A stretch of 64,000 nt of DNA from Zygotorulaspora mrakii (lineage: Eukaryota; Ascomycota; Saccharomycetes; Saccharomycetales; Saccharomycetaceae), in assembly GCF_013402915.1 (NCBI RefSeq), contig NC_050719.1:1612001-1676000 (forward strand). Direction: 5' to 3'. Below the pieces are notes generated by a model. It was not told where the DNA came from, made no database searches, and worked only from the letters and a program-made list of their open reading frames with translations. The stretch's first letter is position 1. The number at the start of each line of letters is the position of its first letter. The position numbers were made by a program, and so were the translations under genes. This document shows positions 49,940 through 58,913 of this stretch, one piece after another.

Positions 49940-51610
49940 ATGGTTGAATATAGAAAGCACACTATGAACTCTATAACAAACTCCTTTCGTATTTTACCAG
50001 TCATAATTATTCTCAGTTTTGGTATAATACGTGCTGCCCCCACCCCCATTTCTGTAATATCTCCTATCGAAGTGTTCGGGAGTAAGTTTTTCGTTAGAGA
50101 CACAGGAGAACAATTTTTTATTAGAGGTATTGCGTACCAACCTAGCATCATTGATGACAATTTAGAAGTGGATGTTCGTGGTGCAAAATACATAGATCCT
50201 TTAGGAGATCCAAAACTTTGCCTTCGGGACATACCACATTTGAAAAAACTAAAGATCAATACTATCCGTGTATACTCTGTTGATCCTTCGAAATCTCATG
50301 ACACCTGTATGCAGGCCCTCGCGGAAGCTGGTATTTATGTTTTACTTGACTTGGCGGAGCCTGACACCTCCATCGTGAGAAACAAACCATCCTGGGACAT
50401 CATTGTTTGGAAGCGCTATATGGATGTCATTGATGCCATGCATCAATATTCAAATCTATTGGGCTTTTTTTCAGGTAACGAAGTCACTAACGATATTACC
50501 AATACAGATGCATCACCCTTTGTGAAAGCGGCCATACGGGATGTTAAGGAATACATTGACGCTAATGGATATAGAAAAATACCTGTAGGCTATTCAACAA
50601 ATGACGACGCTGATACAAGAGATGAATTAGCACAATACTTTTCTTGCGGTGGAGAGGCGGCAGCTGACTTTTACGGAATAAATATGTATGAATGGTGTGG
50701 TTATTCTTCATACGGAACGAGTGGATATAAGGAAAGAACAAAAGAGTTCGAAGACTTTCCAATCCCTATTTTCTTCTCTGAATTTGGTTGCAATCTGGTA
50801 AGGCCAAGACCCTTTACAGAAGTAGGTGCCCTTTATGGAGCCAAGATGTCAAAGGTATGGTCAGGCGGCTTAGCTTATATGTATTTCGAGGAAGAAAATG
50901 AATACGGCGTCGTTAAAATCGATGGAAACAATAAGGTGATTGAGCTTGAGGACTTCCACAATTTGCGTGCTGAATTTCAAAAAGTCAATCCGGAACGGCT
51001 AGACAAACTGGAGTATCTGAAAACTGTGAAACCGGCAGTTAAAACCACTTGTCCAAAAATTTCAAATTACAGTAATTGGAAAGGCAGTACAAAACTTCCA
51101 CAAAAGCCTGATTACAACAAGTGTGATTGCATGCAAAAAACGCTGCCTTTTTTGGTGAAACCTTTCAAAAGTTCTTTAGAGCATCAAGAATACTTCGATG
51201 GCATCTGCAGCCAAGTCAACTGTTCAGACACGATCGCTGACGGTGAGTTAGGCATTTACGGTAGTTTTTCCGATTGTACATCCGAACAGAAGTTAGCATT
51301 ACAAGTAAGTAAATTATATTCAGATAGGTTGGACGTAGCGGTGGATTTGGCCATGGATAACGAACATATCTACTATAATTCTGAATATCTCGATCGAATT
51401 CAGAGAAATGACGAATGCTCTACAATGGTTGAGGACGTATTGGACATAAAAAACACTTTACAAAAATCGATAAAAAAAGATGATGAAAACAGTTCAGATG
51501 GCGCAGATCTGAAGGTTACAAAATCGAACGCTGGTTCATCTTCTCATTACGTTAATTCAGGTTGTGCACTCTTTTTCGTTACAATATTCATTGCAAGCTT
51601 TCTTTTATAA
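49940..51610 (+). CDS. GAS2: 1,3-beta-glucanosyltransferase Gas2
   Basis: A 556-aa GPI-anchored enzyme (family GH72) that cuts and rejoins beta-1,3-glucan chains in the wall. A signal peptide covers about residues 9-32 (hydrophobic FRILPVIIILSFGIIRA). The acid/base Glu181 (GNEVTND) and nucleophile Glu281 (FFSEFGC) are present. A Cys-rich CBM43 module follows (CDCMQKTLPFLVKPF...CSQVNCSD). The C-terminus has a Ser-rich spacer and a hydrophobic GPI signal (LFFVTIFIASFLL). Length and the place after FKS1 match YLR343W (GAS2), which acts in spore-wall assembly in S. cerevisiae. Met9 is a possible alternative start. Confidence 0.93.
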   Translation: MVEYRKHTMNSITNSFRILPVIIILSFGIIRAAPTPISVISPIEVFGSKFFVRDTGEQFFIRGIAYQPSIIDDNLEVDVRGAKYIDPLGDPKLCLRDIPHLKKLKINTIRVYSVDPSKSHDTCMQALAEAGIYVLLDLAEPDTSIVRNKPSWDIIVWKRYMDVIDAMHQYSNLLGFFSGNEVTNDITNTDASPFVKAAIRDVKEYIDANGYRKIPVGYSTNDDADTRDELAQYFSCGGEAAADFYGINMYEWCGYSSYGTSGYKERTKEFEDFPIPIFFSEFGCNLVRPRPFTEVGALYGAKMSKVWSGGLAYMYFEEENEYGVVKIDGNNKVIELEDFHNLRAEFQKVNPERLDKLEYLKTVKPAVKTTCPKISNYSNWKGSTKLPQKPDYNKCDCMQKTLPFLVKPFKSSLEHQEYFDGICSQVNCSDTIADGELGIYGSFSDCTSEQKLALQVSKLYSDRLDVAVDLAMDNEHIYYNSEYLDRIQRNDECSTMVEDVLDIKNTLQKSIKKDDENSSDGADLKVTKSNAGSSSHYVNSGCALFFVTIFIASFLL

Positions 51611-51759
51611 TCACATTAATTTTAGCAGAGGATATTATATAATCAAACTTCTATAGCCACTACCCGACATAAGGGAAACAGGGCCATTATCTAGCAACAG
51701 AATGTTTAAGAATCAAAAGAATATTCACAAGTTTGGGAATGAAAAAGTTCATTCGTCAT

Positions 51760-52518
51760 CTAGTCTCTTTTTGGACCCCAGTTTACGCCAAGGAATCCAT
51801 TAGGTCTTGCAACTGCGTGGATTTTCGGTTTTATCAAATAATATCGCTTCTCGCCTGGGACGTCAATATACATTGAGGTAAAGTCAGGCTGATAATGCTT
51901 TTGGGATTCGACTGCTTCAATATGTACCAATCCTCTTTTATTCTTGGACTCGACGTGAAATCTCATGTAATAATGAGCTTTTCCATATTTATCTATCTTC
52001 TTGCTAGAAGATATAGGCCTGTTCCTAGTCCATTTATCGCTGGCAAATGTTTCACCATACGCTTTGAGCCTTTCTTTGGATGTGTCAGTATCTTCACAAT
52101 GTAGAAGGCCTCTGGCCGTTTCATCCTTTTCTATAATCGAAACGGAACGATTGAAAATACGAGTATCTCCCGATGGGGAGAATAACTCTGAGCCAATCAA
52201 GTATATGACTATAATAGACAATCCTGCAGCTCCAATAACCAATGCGCCTGAGATGGTGAAAGTAGTAAACGCCCTTATTCTAGGCCAAACTGTAGCTTTC
52301 TTTTTTTTAGTCGCATTTGAGCTCTCATTATATTTGCCGGAATGAGCATTGAATGTAGAGTACCTTTTATTCGTCGCGTACGTCAAGGCTCGTATTGACA
52401 ATGTGGATTTGTAGCATTTCCTCTGACATGAATTTACCAATGGACTGTATGTGGCACTGACTGCCGTTATTAGGGGCCTTCCGGCCAACGAAACAAGGGT
52501 ACCACCAAACTTCAACAT
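51760..52518 (-). CDS. TIM21: TIM23-associated protein Tim21
   Basis: A 252-aa inner-membrane protein that links the TIM23 translocase to the TOM complex and the respiratory chain. A basic presequence is at the N-terminus (MLKFGGTLVSLAGRPLITAVSATYSPLVNSCQRKCYKS), a single membrane helix at about residues 95-120 (FTTFTISGALVIGAAGLSIIVIYLIGSELF), then the intermembrane-space domain (FNRSVSIIEKDETARGLL...KAHYYMRFHVESKNKRGLVHIEAVESQ). The open frame extends to 52572 but starts there with GTG; ATG at 52518 is taken. Yeast Tim21 is 239 aa. Confidence 0.93.
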   Translation of the reverse strand: MLKFGGTLVSLAGRPLITAVSATYSPLVNSCQRKCYKSTLSIRALTYATNKRYSTFNAHSGKYNESSNATKKKKATVWPRIRAFTTFTISGALVIGAAGLSIIVIYLIGSELFSPSGDTRIFNRSVSIIEKDETARGLLHCEDTDTSKERLKAYGETFASDKWTRNRPISSSKKIDKYGKAHYYMRFHVESKNKRGLVHIEAVESQKHYQPDFTSMYIDVPGEKRYYLIKPKIHAVARPNGFLGVNWGPKRD

Positions 52519-52724
52519 TTCATATATATTTGTGTCTGACCAATATAGATAGTAGCTGAGAGCTTCAATCACAGTATCTCATCAGATTTGATATTGCCTT
52601 TTTACCAAGAATTGAAAATTTTCAGATTTTATTTGAGTGTTTAATCTTCAAATTTTCCTTTGCATGAAATCAGCGTTTCCCATTCAGTCACTCCCACTTC
52701 TATATCTTAAAAAAGGTTTATTAC

Positions 52725-52796
52725 GCCCCCTTAGTGCAATGGTTAGCATACATTTTTCCGGTGGATGTGATCCGGGTTCGAGTCCCGGGGGGGGCT
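52725..52796 (+). tRNA. tRNA-Arg (anticodon CCG)
   Basis: A 72-nt intronless tRNA gene. Acceptor GCCCCCT with GGGGGGC, D-arm GTGC-AATGGTTA-GCAT, anticodon arm CATTT-TTCCGGT-GGATG with anticodon CCG, T-arm CCGGG-TTCGAGT-CCCGG. The anticodon stem contains two T-G wobble pairs next to the loop. A single tRNA-Arg(CCG) gene also sits near GAS2 on chromosome XII of S. cerevisiae, so position and identity agree. Confidence 0.93.
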
Positions 52797-53513
52797 TACA
52801 GCTAATAACCCTTTACTTTTTTGTGTTTCTGAAAGAACCGAGAACACTAGCTGAAGTTATTTCTTAGTTTTAAGGCCTCAATGACATTCCGCAGAACTGG
52901 AAAGGCAATCTGGCACCGTATATTTTCGCAATCATCTTAACACTTCCTTAGTCACTCACTGTACCTGTTACTGATACATTTCAGTCTGTGAAATAAAATT
53001 GTTTGACTGCTCAGAATATCTCCACCCACACGTCCATATATTAGATTATGCTTGGGTGTTACTCTTTTCAAAAATGCGTGCTGTGCAGAGAGCGCATTTC
53101 GCTGTTTTTTGCCTCTGTGGACTCTGAATTTTTTCCAGCTGGCCTCGCGGCACCTCTTCCGCCACGTCAGGCGAGAAGTGCCAGTACGCTGGGCAAATAT
53201 TCCAGGAGGATGCCAGTGAGAGCCGGGACTGGGACACATTGTTACGAGTTCCGTCTAGAGGACACCTTCTGGCGGACTCTCACCTTCCTTCGGAGGGTTG
53301 TCACTTACACCTGGCCTTTCACGCTAGGCTGGTACGTGTGCGATGCACAATTCTTTCCAGACGATGGAAATGGTTGACGCCTGTAAGTCCCAGGAAATGC
53401 GTGGAATCTGGATGGCATGTTTGACAAAAGTGTATAATCAGTATTGAAGTTGAACAGAGAGTATTCTTTTGAGTTCTTAGCGTGCTCGATAACACAGAAC
53501 GGATATATACAAA
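52797..53513. other. RPL26 promoter region
   Basis: A 717-bp stretch between tRNA-Arg and RPL26. It holds a pair of Rap1-like sites (next entry). Short open frames on both strands are not supported as genes. Confidence 0.5.
53022..53059. promoter_or_regulatory. Paired Rap1-like sites of RPL26
   Basis: CCACCCACACGTC at 53022-53034 (plus strand) and ACACCCAAGCATA at 53059-53047 (minus strand) each match the Rap1 consensus at about 11 of 13 positions. They lie about 455-490 bp upstream of the RPL26 ATG. Confidence 0.5.
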
Positions 53514-54260
53514 ATGGCTAAGCAATCTCTAGGTATGTGCTGGAATGAAAATATTGAAGATGGACCCATTCAAACGAACTGAAGTGAGAAACGTGAGAGA
53601 CGTGAGAAACCACGAAACAGAAATTTGAGGCAGGAAGAGTGAACTACCTGGATAGAGACGTCATCAGCTATCAACGGTTGATTGTGCGTTTATATTTACG
53701 TATAGTAGGGTGGACCCGCGCATTAGGGACAAGATTTAAAGAACTCAAGCAATGCTAGCTGACGTATCTATATGCTACTGAGGTCGCGGGGTAGACAGAA
53801 TGTATCAATTTAAGGAGTTTGTGGAAGTTTGAATGCATCCAGTAGGTTTTCAAATCAGTGGACCGGAATACTAACAATAATTTTCTTTTATGTAGACGTT
53901 TCATCTGACAGAAGAAAGGCCAGAAAGGCTTACTTCACTGCCCCATCATCCGAACGTCGTTCGTTGTTGTCTGCTCCATTGTCTAAGGAATTGAAGGCTC
54001 AATACGGTATCAGATCCTTGCCAATCAGAAGAGAAGACGAAGTTTTGGTCACCCGTGGTTCCAAAAAGGGTCAAGAGGGTAAGATCTCCAGTGTTTACAG
54101 ATTGAAGTTCGCTGTTCAAATCGACAAGGTCAACATGGAAAAGTCCAACGGTGCTTCCGTTGCATTAAACATGCACCCATCCAAGGTCGTTATCACCAAA
54201 TTACATTTGGACAAGGACAGAAAAGCTTTGATCCAAAGAAAGGGCGGTAAGTTAGAATAA
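53514..54260 (+). CDS. RPL26: 60S ribosomal protein L26 (uL24), spliced
   Basis: A 127-aa large-subunit protein. Coding exons are 53514-53532 (19 nt: MAKQSL plus one base) and 53896-54260, with a 363-nt intron. The intron position and the 19-nt first exon are the same as in S. cerevisiae RPL26A/B. Conserved segments are [43 protein letters not shown], the KOW motif [27 protein letters not shown], and [28 protein letters not shown]. Strong codon bias. Confidence 0.97.
53533..53895 (+). other. RPL26 intron (363 nt)
   Basis: Donor GTATGT at 53533, branch point TACTAAC at 53869-53875, acceptor TAG ending at 53895. It contains three adjacent 9-bp units of the form GTGAGARAC at 53584-53610. I saw no intronic snoRNA boxes. 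Confidence 0.95.
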
Positions 54261-54778
54261 GCTGTTTGATCGTAATTTTGTAATTGCCTTTTATATCTAA
54301 TTTCATCATTCATGTATAACAACCACAACAACAGCCGATGTCATTATAGGATCTGCTATTTTTTCAGATTTGATATGCAGTCAGGGTGGTGATGTTGATA
54401 AAGCTAGCAGTAATCTTATGTTTGATCAATATCACTGATCTTGATGACCATTATCCGGCTTGGCCAATATCTATTTCAGGATGATATTTTCAGATACGAT
54501 ACAATAGATGAACTTGCTATATATACCTTCGATTCTTGTAGCATTTTTTTTAATCGCGGGGTCGTCCTTGAGAAAGTACTCACTCCCACAAAATACGAAA
54601 TTTTACACAATAAAGAACATGTAATTGAGAAGGGGTGACAGTGAAAAAGAGTATCATTTCAAATCTGAGTAGATACTCATATAAAACCTTCATATTTTCT
54701 TTCAATCTTATCTTTGAAAGGAAGTGAGGAAGCTTCTCTGAGTAAACAGACGGAATAAAAGCTGCATATAATCCTGCT
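54261..54778. other. RPL26 to YLR345W-like spacer
   Basis: A 518-bp AT-rich spacer. A 65-codon frame (54441-54638) resembles nothing known. No feature supported. Confidence 0.35.
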
Positions 54779-56425
54779 ATGTCTGTTGTTTTATCGGACG
54801 GAGAAGATGCCAACCATAAGAGTAATGAGGATGACGCAGATTCCACTGTCACAGGTAATAACACTGGAAATCATATGGCAAGAACGGGCAAAAGGTGGTC
54901 TGGTAGTAGTTCAAGGAGGCCTCAGTTGAAGGGTTTAGGTTCTGATAATGTTCACGAAAATGTTGCTACCGGAGATCATATATTTCCTGGACAACTATAT
55001 TCTACGGAATCAGGAAGACTTTTCCATGCTGGTAAAATTATTATTGTTTTAGTCGGTTTACCAGCAACTTCCAAAACGCTTCTCTCGGTAGCAATTACGA
55101 GGTATACCAAATGGTTAGGTGTAAAAACGAAATCCTTCCATGTATCAGAATACAGGAGAAGACAGGGGACTGAAGTTCCTGATGACTATTTTTCAGCACT
55201 TCCAACAACGAAAGAAGGCCTTGAAGTAAGGGGGAAAATTTTCGGACTTGTGTTTGATGATATGGTTAATTTTTTTCAAGAAACTAAAGGGCAATTAGCA
55301 ATCTATGATGCTCTCAATATTCGCCGCAGTGAAAGAAAAGAGTTGGAAACGAAATTTTCTGCCTTCAATATCAAAGTTTTATTCATCGAATCAGTTCTGA
55401 CAGATGCCGAGCTAGTGAATCGGAATATCAAGATGGCGGCACAGTCTTTCGACTACCAAGGCGTTCCAAAGCATCAGGCAAGAAACTCTTTCATGCAAAG
55501 ATTATTGGTGAATAAGCCATTATATGAGGAAATTATTCCAGAGGAGAACTTGAGCTATGTGAAATACATCAATTCCGGTCAGAGACTAATTGTTAATAAC
55601 AACAGATATGGGTACCTTATCAACAAGATAGTGTTCTTTCTGATGAACGTGCGAGACAAAAGAGGGTGCGTGTATTTTGCTCGTTGCGGAACTAGTGACA
55701 ACGACAGATATATCGACGATGAAGTTCTGAATAAAGAAGGAAGGCGCTATTCAAAAATTTTAACAGAAGCTGTTCTGGACAGAATAAACTCCAAAAGATT
55801 ATCTCGCAACGGAACTCCGACATTCGCATCAAAGGCTTCAACTCCGACACCAGAAGGCTTGGTCATGAATGAAAGCTCTGGTTTAATTCCCACCGTTACC
55901 ACGTTACAAAGAACACTGTCCCGGGGAAACCATAAAGTGAGACAAATCCAATCTTGGGACGGTGCTGATGACGACTCCTTTGTTGTTTGGACTGCGCCAA
56001 GAAAAAGAACCTATGATACTGCCAAATATTTCCTGGAGAAAGGAATTGCAGTTCGACAAAGGTTCCAACTGCAACAGCTGCACCCCGGAGTTGTTGCAGA
56101 CCTTACGGAGGAAGAGATAAAAGCGCAGTATCCAAAGGAGTATAGCGAATATATCAAGGACAAATACCACTACCGCTTCCCCAGGGCCGAATCTTACCAT
56201 GATTTGGCCGTTAGAATGGAACCTTTACTGTTGGAGATTGAACGCATGTGTGGCGATGTGCTGATCATCGGCCATGAGTCCACGTTAAAGGTGCTGTACG
56301 GCTATTTGATGGCATGCACCTGCGAAGAATTGCCGAGCCTAGAATTCCCAAGAGATGAAATAGTCGAAATTTCATTTAGTCCCTTTCAGAACAAAGCTGA
56401 AAGGCTACCCCTAACTACTGCATGA
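54779..56425 (+). CDS. 6PF2K/FBPase-2-like protein, altered active sites
   Basis: A 548-aa protein matching YLR345W (509 aa) in position, with the layout of 6-phosphofructo-2-kinase/fructose-2,6-bisphosphatase. The N-terminal 80 residues are hydrophilic. The kinase P-loop reads GLPATSKT at 93-100 instead of GLPARGKT, and the usual FDATN is YDALN (176-180). The phosphatase half begins VYFARCGTSDNDRY, where the family has RHGES, so the catalytic His is Cys303. The second His is kept (IGHESTLKVLYGYLM), as is the YHYRFPRAESYHDLAVRMEPLLLEIER region. Both activities may be weak or lost and the role may be regulatory; this is inference. Preceding RPL26 fits YLR344W-YLR345W. Confidence 0.85.
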   Translation: MSVVLSDGEDANHKSNEDDADSTVTGNNTGNHMARTGKRWSGSSSRRPQLKGLGSDNVHENVATGDHIFPGQLYSTESGRLFHAGKIIIVLVGLPATSKTLLSVAITRYTKWLGVKTKSFHVSEYRRRQGTEVPDDYFSALPTTKEGLEVRGKIFGLVFDDMVNFFQETKGQLAIYDALNIRRSERKELETKFSAFNIKVLFIESVLTDAELVNRNIKMAAQSFDYQGVPKHQARNSFMQRLLVNKPLYEEIIPEENLSYVKYINSGQRLIVNNNRYGYLINKIVFFLMNVRDKRGCVYFARCGTSDNDRYIDDEVLNKEGRRYSKILTEAVLDRINSKRLSRNGTPTFASKASTPTPEGLVMNESSGLIPTVTTLQRTLSRGNHKVRQIQSWDGADDDSFVVWTAPRKRTYDTAKYFLEKGIAVRQRFQLQQLHPGVVADLTEEEIKAQYPKEYSEYIKDKYHYRFPRAESYHDLAVRMEPLLLEIERMCGDVLIIGHESTLKVLYGYLMACTCEELPSLEFPRDEIVEISFSPFQNKAERLPLTTA

Positions 56426-56710
56426 GAGACCTCCGCAGAACGCCATATTTAACATTTTGTTAAAAGTCACATATATTCATAAATCACTACACTAAAACAT
56501 AATTCCACACGAATACCACATGCCAATCGTACTATTAGACTATATACATATTACAAAAATTAAGCACTGGCTGCGACTTACCTCTACTGAAATCAAAATT
56601 AGAAATTAAAAAGTCTGAAGACATTCATCATTACCGACATTCCGTCGCCATTACCCTCGCACCTCGCCCACAAACCAAATCGACTGGCACCAGGCCATTG
56701 GATTGCTTCA

Positions 56711-56977
56711 TCACCTGACAGATGTCCTTCTGCTCTTTCTATGTACCTCGCCAGGGCTCCGGGAACCTGATCTCACTGCCACTCCGGCCTCCGAGAGCTC
56801 GGCTGCCTTCAGCAGGTCGTTTCTTGTGATGATATTGGGCTTCGTGCTCACGTGACGGCCACGCCCCAGCAGTATAAACGACGCAAAAGGCCTCTCGAAT
56901 ACTGACCTCACCAGCGATACGAGGCTGCTCTGGCTAGGGGGTGCAATCGTCTTGCTGTCTGCAAATGTTTTCATCAT
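56711..56977 (-). CDS. Small protein of the CIS1/YGR035C family
   Basis: An 88-aa basic, Ser/Arg-rich protein assigned to the pair YLR346C (CIS1) and YGR035C by its place between YLR345W-like and CAX4. Conserved-looking parts are RPFASFILLGRGRHVSTKPNIITRNDLLKAAELSEAGVAVRSGS. In S. cerevisiae both genes are controlled by the multidrug regulators Pdr1/Yrr1, and CIS1 is linked to autophagy. PDRE-like sites lie about 390-410 bp upstream here. The protein is short and the match is from memory, so confidence is moderate. Confidence 0.7.
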   Translation of the reverse strand: MMKTFADSKTIAPPSQSSLVSLVRSVFERPFASFILLGRGRHVSTKPNIITRNDLLKAAELSEAGVAVRSGSRSPGEVHRKSRRTSVR

Positions 56978-57635
56978 CTTCAGCTGAATGTGTGCTACGT
57001 GCCTGTTGTACGTGTATATACGCTCGCTTGTCTCTTAATCAGATGGCCTCTTAATCAGATGCCAGCGATAACTCCAGAAGTTCAATGAAATCACACTTCT
57101 GTCGGGAGCCTTCCACCGTCAATCTGCCCACATATATATCACTCCAAGAATTAGCACGAATTTTGCTTACCTACAGTTGCATCATACTGTTAACCTTTTT
57201 GTGTAATACAGCTATAGCTTTCCAGGTTGGTGCTGCGTCAGCATCGGAAATAGTATCCATGTCCGCTAGCGGCTATAGAAAGGACCCGTGAAATTCTTTT
57301 TTCCCACCTCTTATCACGGAATCTTGCTTACGGAATCCGTTAGACCCTCCTTCCTTTGTATATCCACGGAAAGTAACTTCTGGGTCCGCGGCCGATGACA
57401 AATTGGGCGGAACCAAAATGGAAATGGCAGTAAGAAGTGATAAAAGAAGGGTCCGGCGGTGCCAAGAACACGGACAGTCGCTGATGAAGCGTGTTTTGTA
57501 CGAAACGGGAGTTTACATGACGTTTCTTTTCTGGCGATGCTATGTACCCTATGTACTGGTAACGATGAGGGCTGAATTGGGCCTGGACGAAGGCTGGATG
57601 AGGGTTTGGCCAAGCAGGTCAGTGAGGGTGAAATA
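56978..57635. other. Region between CIS1-like gene and CAX4
   Basis: A 658-bp spacer that serves as promoter of the CIS1-like gene (minus) and 3' region of CAX4 (minus). Open frames (57403-57675 plus, 57314-57613 minus) overlap each other and the CAX4 end and look like chance frames. It holds the PDRE-like cluster listed separately. Confidence 0.45.
57330..57392. promoter_or_regulatory. PDRE-like cluster
   Basis: TCCACGGA at 57363-57370 is a perfect pleiotropic drug response element (the reverse of TCCGTGGA). TCCGCGGC at 57385-57392 differs from TCCGCGGA by one base. ACGGAATCCGT at 57330-57340 is a palindrome with a central base. Pdr1/Pdr3-family or Yrr1 binding would fit control of the CIS1-like gene. 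Confidence 0.6.
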
Positions 57636-58331
57636 CTATTCCCGCTTGATTCTTCTTTCTAGCCTTAGGCGATAGGCTTCGTACTCCTCTTTCAGCGTGA
57701 TGGGTGCCTGGTTGCAGGAGTCCTTCACGTAGAGCACACGGGCCAGTCTCCAGGTGAGCACCCAGTCGATAATCTTGAGTTCCCTCAGGATGGCAACCAC
57801 TAGGAAGTAGGAGGATCCGCTGCATAGCCCGGCCGAAAAACCGACGAGGACTTGATCGACCGTGTGGTAGCGCAGGTAGACCCTTGAGAAGCAGACGCAT
57901 GCTGCCAGCGCCGTTACGGTGATGAGGCCAGCGACTCTTTTGCACGCGGTGAGCCCCTTCCAGCGCAGGCAGTATCTGAGACCGGTGTACATGCAGAAGA
58001 AACCCATGAATTGTGAATGGGCGCTGGGCATGCCGTATCCAGAACGCACGGTACCGTTTTGGAAAGAATCGCCGAACGATGTGGGGCGCGGCTGTTTGAC
58101 AACTATCTTGATGAGATTGTTCAGTATCTCGTTGGAAACCTGACCAGCGGCCATGATACAGGCTTCAAATTCTCTTGTTGTAATAAACCACGATAATTGG
58201 AACACCAGTATCGCTATAGGTATAAGCGAAAAGTAAGCACTTATGAAAGATAACAAATCAGTGGAGTCGTAGAGAATGTAAGTATCATCGAATGGGATGA
58301 GATTCGGATTGAATGTAGAGTTTGCAGCCAT
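57636..58331 (-). CDS. CAX4: Dolichyl pyrophosphate phosphatase Cax4
   Basis: A 231-aa ER membrane enzyme that removes phosphate from dolichyl pyrophosphate on the lumenal side, recycling the carrier for N-glycosylation. All three motifs of the PAP2 family are present: KIVVKQPRP (K-x6-RP), MPSAHSQFMGF (PSxH form) and SRVYLRYHTVDQVLVG (SR-x5-H-x3-D). Four or more hydrophobic segments are visible, the first at about residues 28-50. Close to the 239 aa of S. cerevisiae (YGR036C). Confidence 0.96.
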   Translation of the reverse strand: MAANSTFNPNLIPFDDTYILYDSTDLLSFISAYFSLIPIAILVFQLSWFITTREFEACIMAAGQVSNEILNNLIKIVVKQPRPTSFGDSFQNGTVRSGYGMPSAHSQFMGFFCMYTGLRYCLRWKGLTACKRVAGLITVTALAACVCFSRVYLRYHTVDQVLVGFSAGLCSGSSYFLVVAILRELKIIDWVLTWRLARVLYVKDSCNQAPITLKEEYEAYRLRLERRIKRE

Positions 58332-58913
58332 AGATTCTTAGCTCAAGCGGTCAATTGGTCTCTTATTTAGAGCACGCGTATTTAACTGTTAGTTTGTTCT
58401 TGATGAGTTTCATGTTGTTTTTCTCAGTTTTCCAGGCGGGCAAAGTTTAAATCCGTCAAATATTTCAAGAAATCTATTAACAAGCGATATATAGTCGGAG
58501 GATAATATGGTGCAAAAATTGTTTCAGACCATTTGGGGCAGCGTTGGCTCATATAAACAGGAGAAATTTTAGTTTTATAAAGATAGGTGGAGGATTCCAG
58601 TTTCGCTCTAGATATGTCCAGCATAAAAAGAGATGAATGACGAGTGATTGAGAGAAAAGATATGAATATGATCAGAAAAACAAAAAATAGAAAAGTTCGA
58701 GTAAAAGAGGAGAGTATAATAAAAGTGAAATGAAGTGTATAATGATGAGGAGAGTAATACAAAATCAAAAAGAAATTGAGTAAATGCAAAAATAAAAGAG
58801 TAAAGGAAGAATAGAGGGAGACTGCCTGACAAGCGTCATCGTCAAGCAGAAAAAAATAAAAGTTTTGAGAAAAATGATAATCCAAAAGAACGACGCAGAT
58901 GGGGAAAAGCACC
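58332..58913. other. CAX4 promoter and KAP95 3' region
   Basis: A 582-bp spacer. From about 58600 to 58870 the plus strand is strongly purine-rich (A and G runs), so the minus-strand transcript is pyrimidine-rich. An open minus frame here (58424-58912) is a low-complexity by-product of that skew. Confidence 0.45.

Noticed and set aside
57314..57675. Overlapping frames on both strands between the CIS1-like gene and CAX4
   Set aside because: They overlap each other and the CAX4 3' end and look like chance frames in GC-richer DNA.
58424..58912. 162-codon minus-strand frame rich in Phe, Leu, Ser and Tyr
   Set aside because: It arises from a purine/pyrimidine-skewed spacer; composition is low complexity and no family is recognised.
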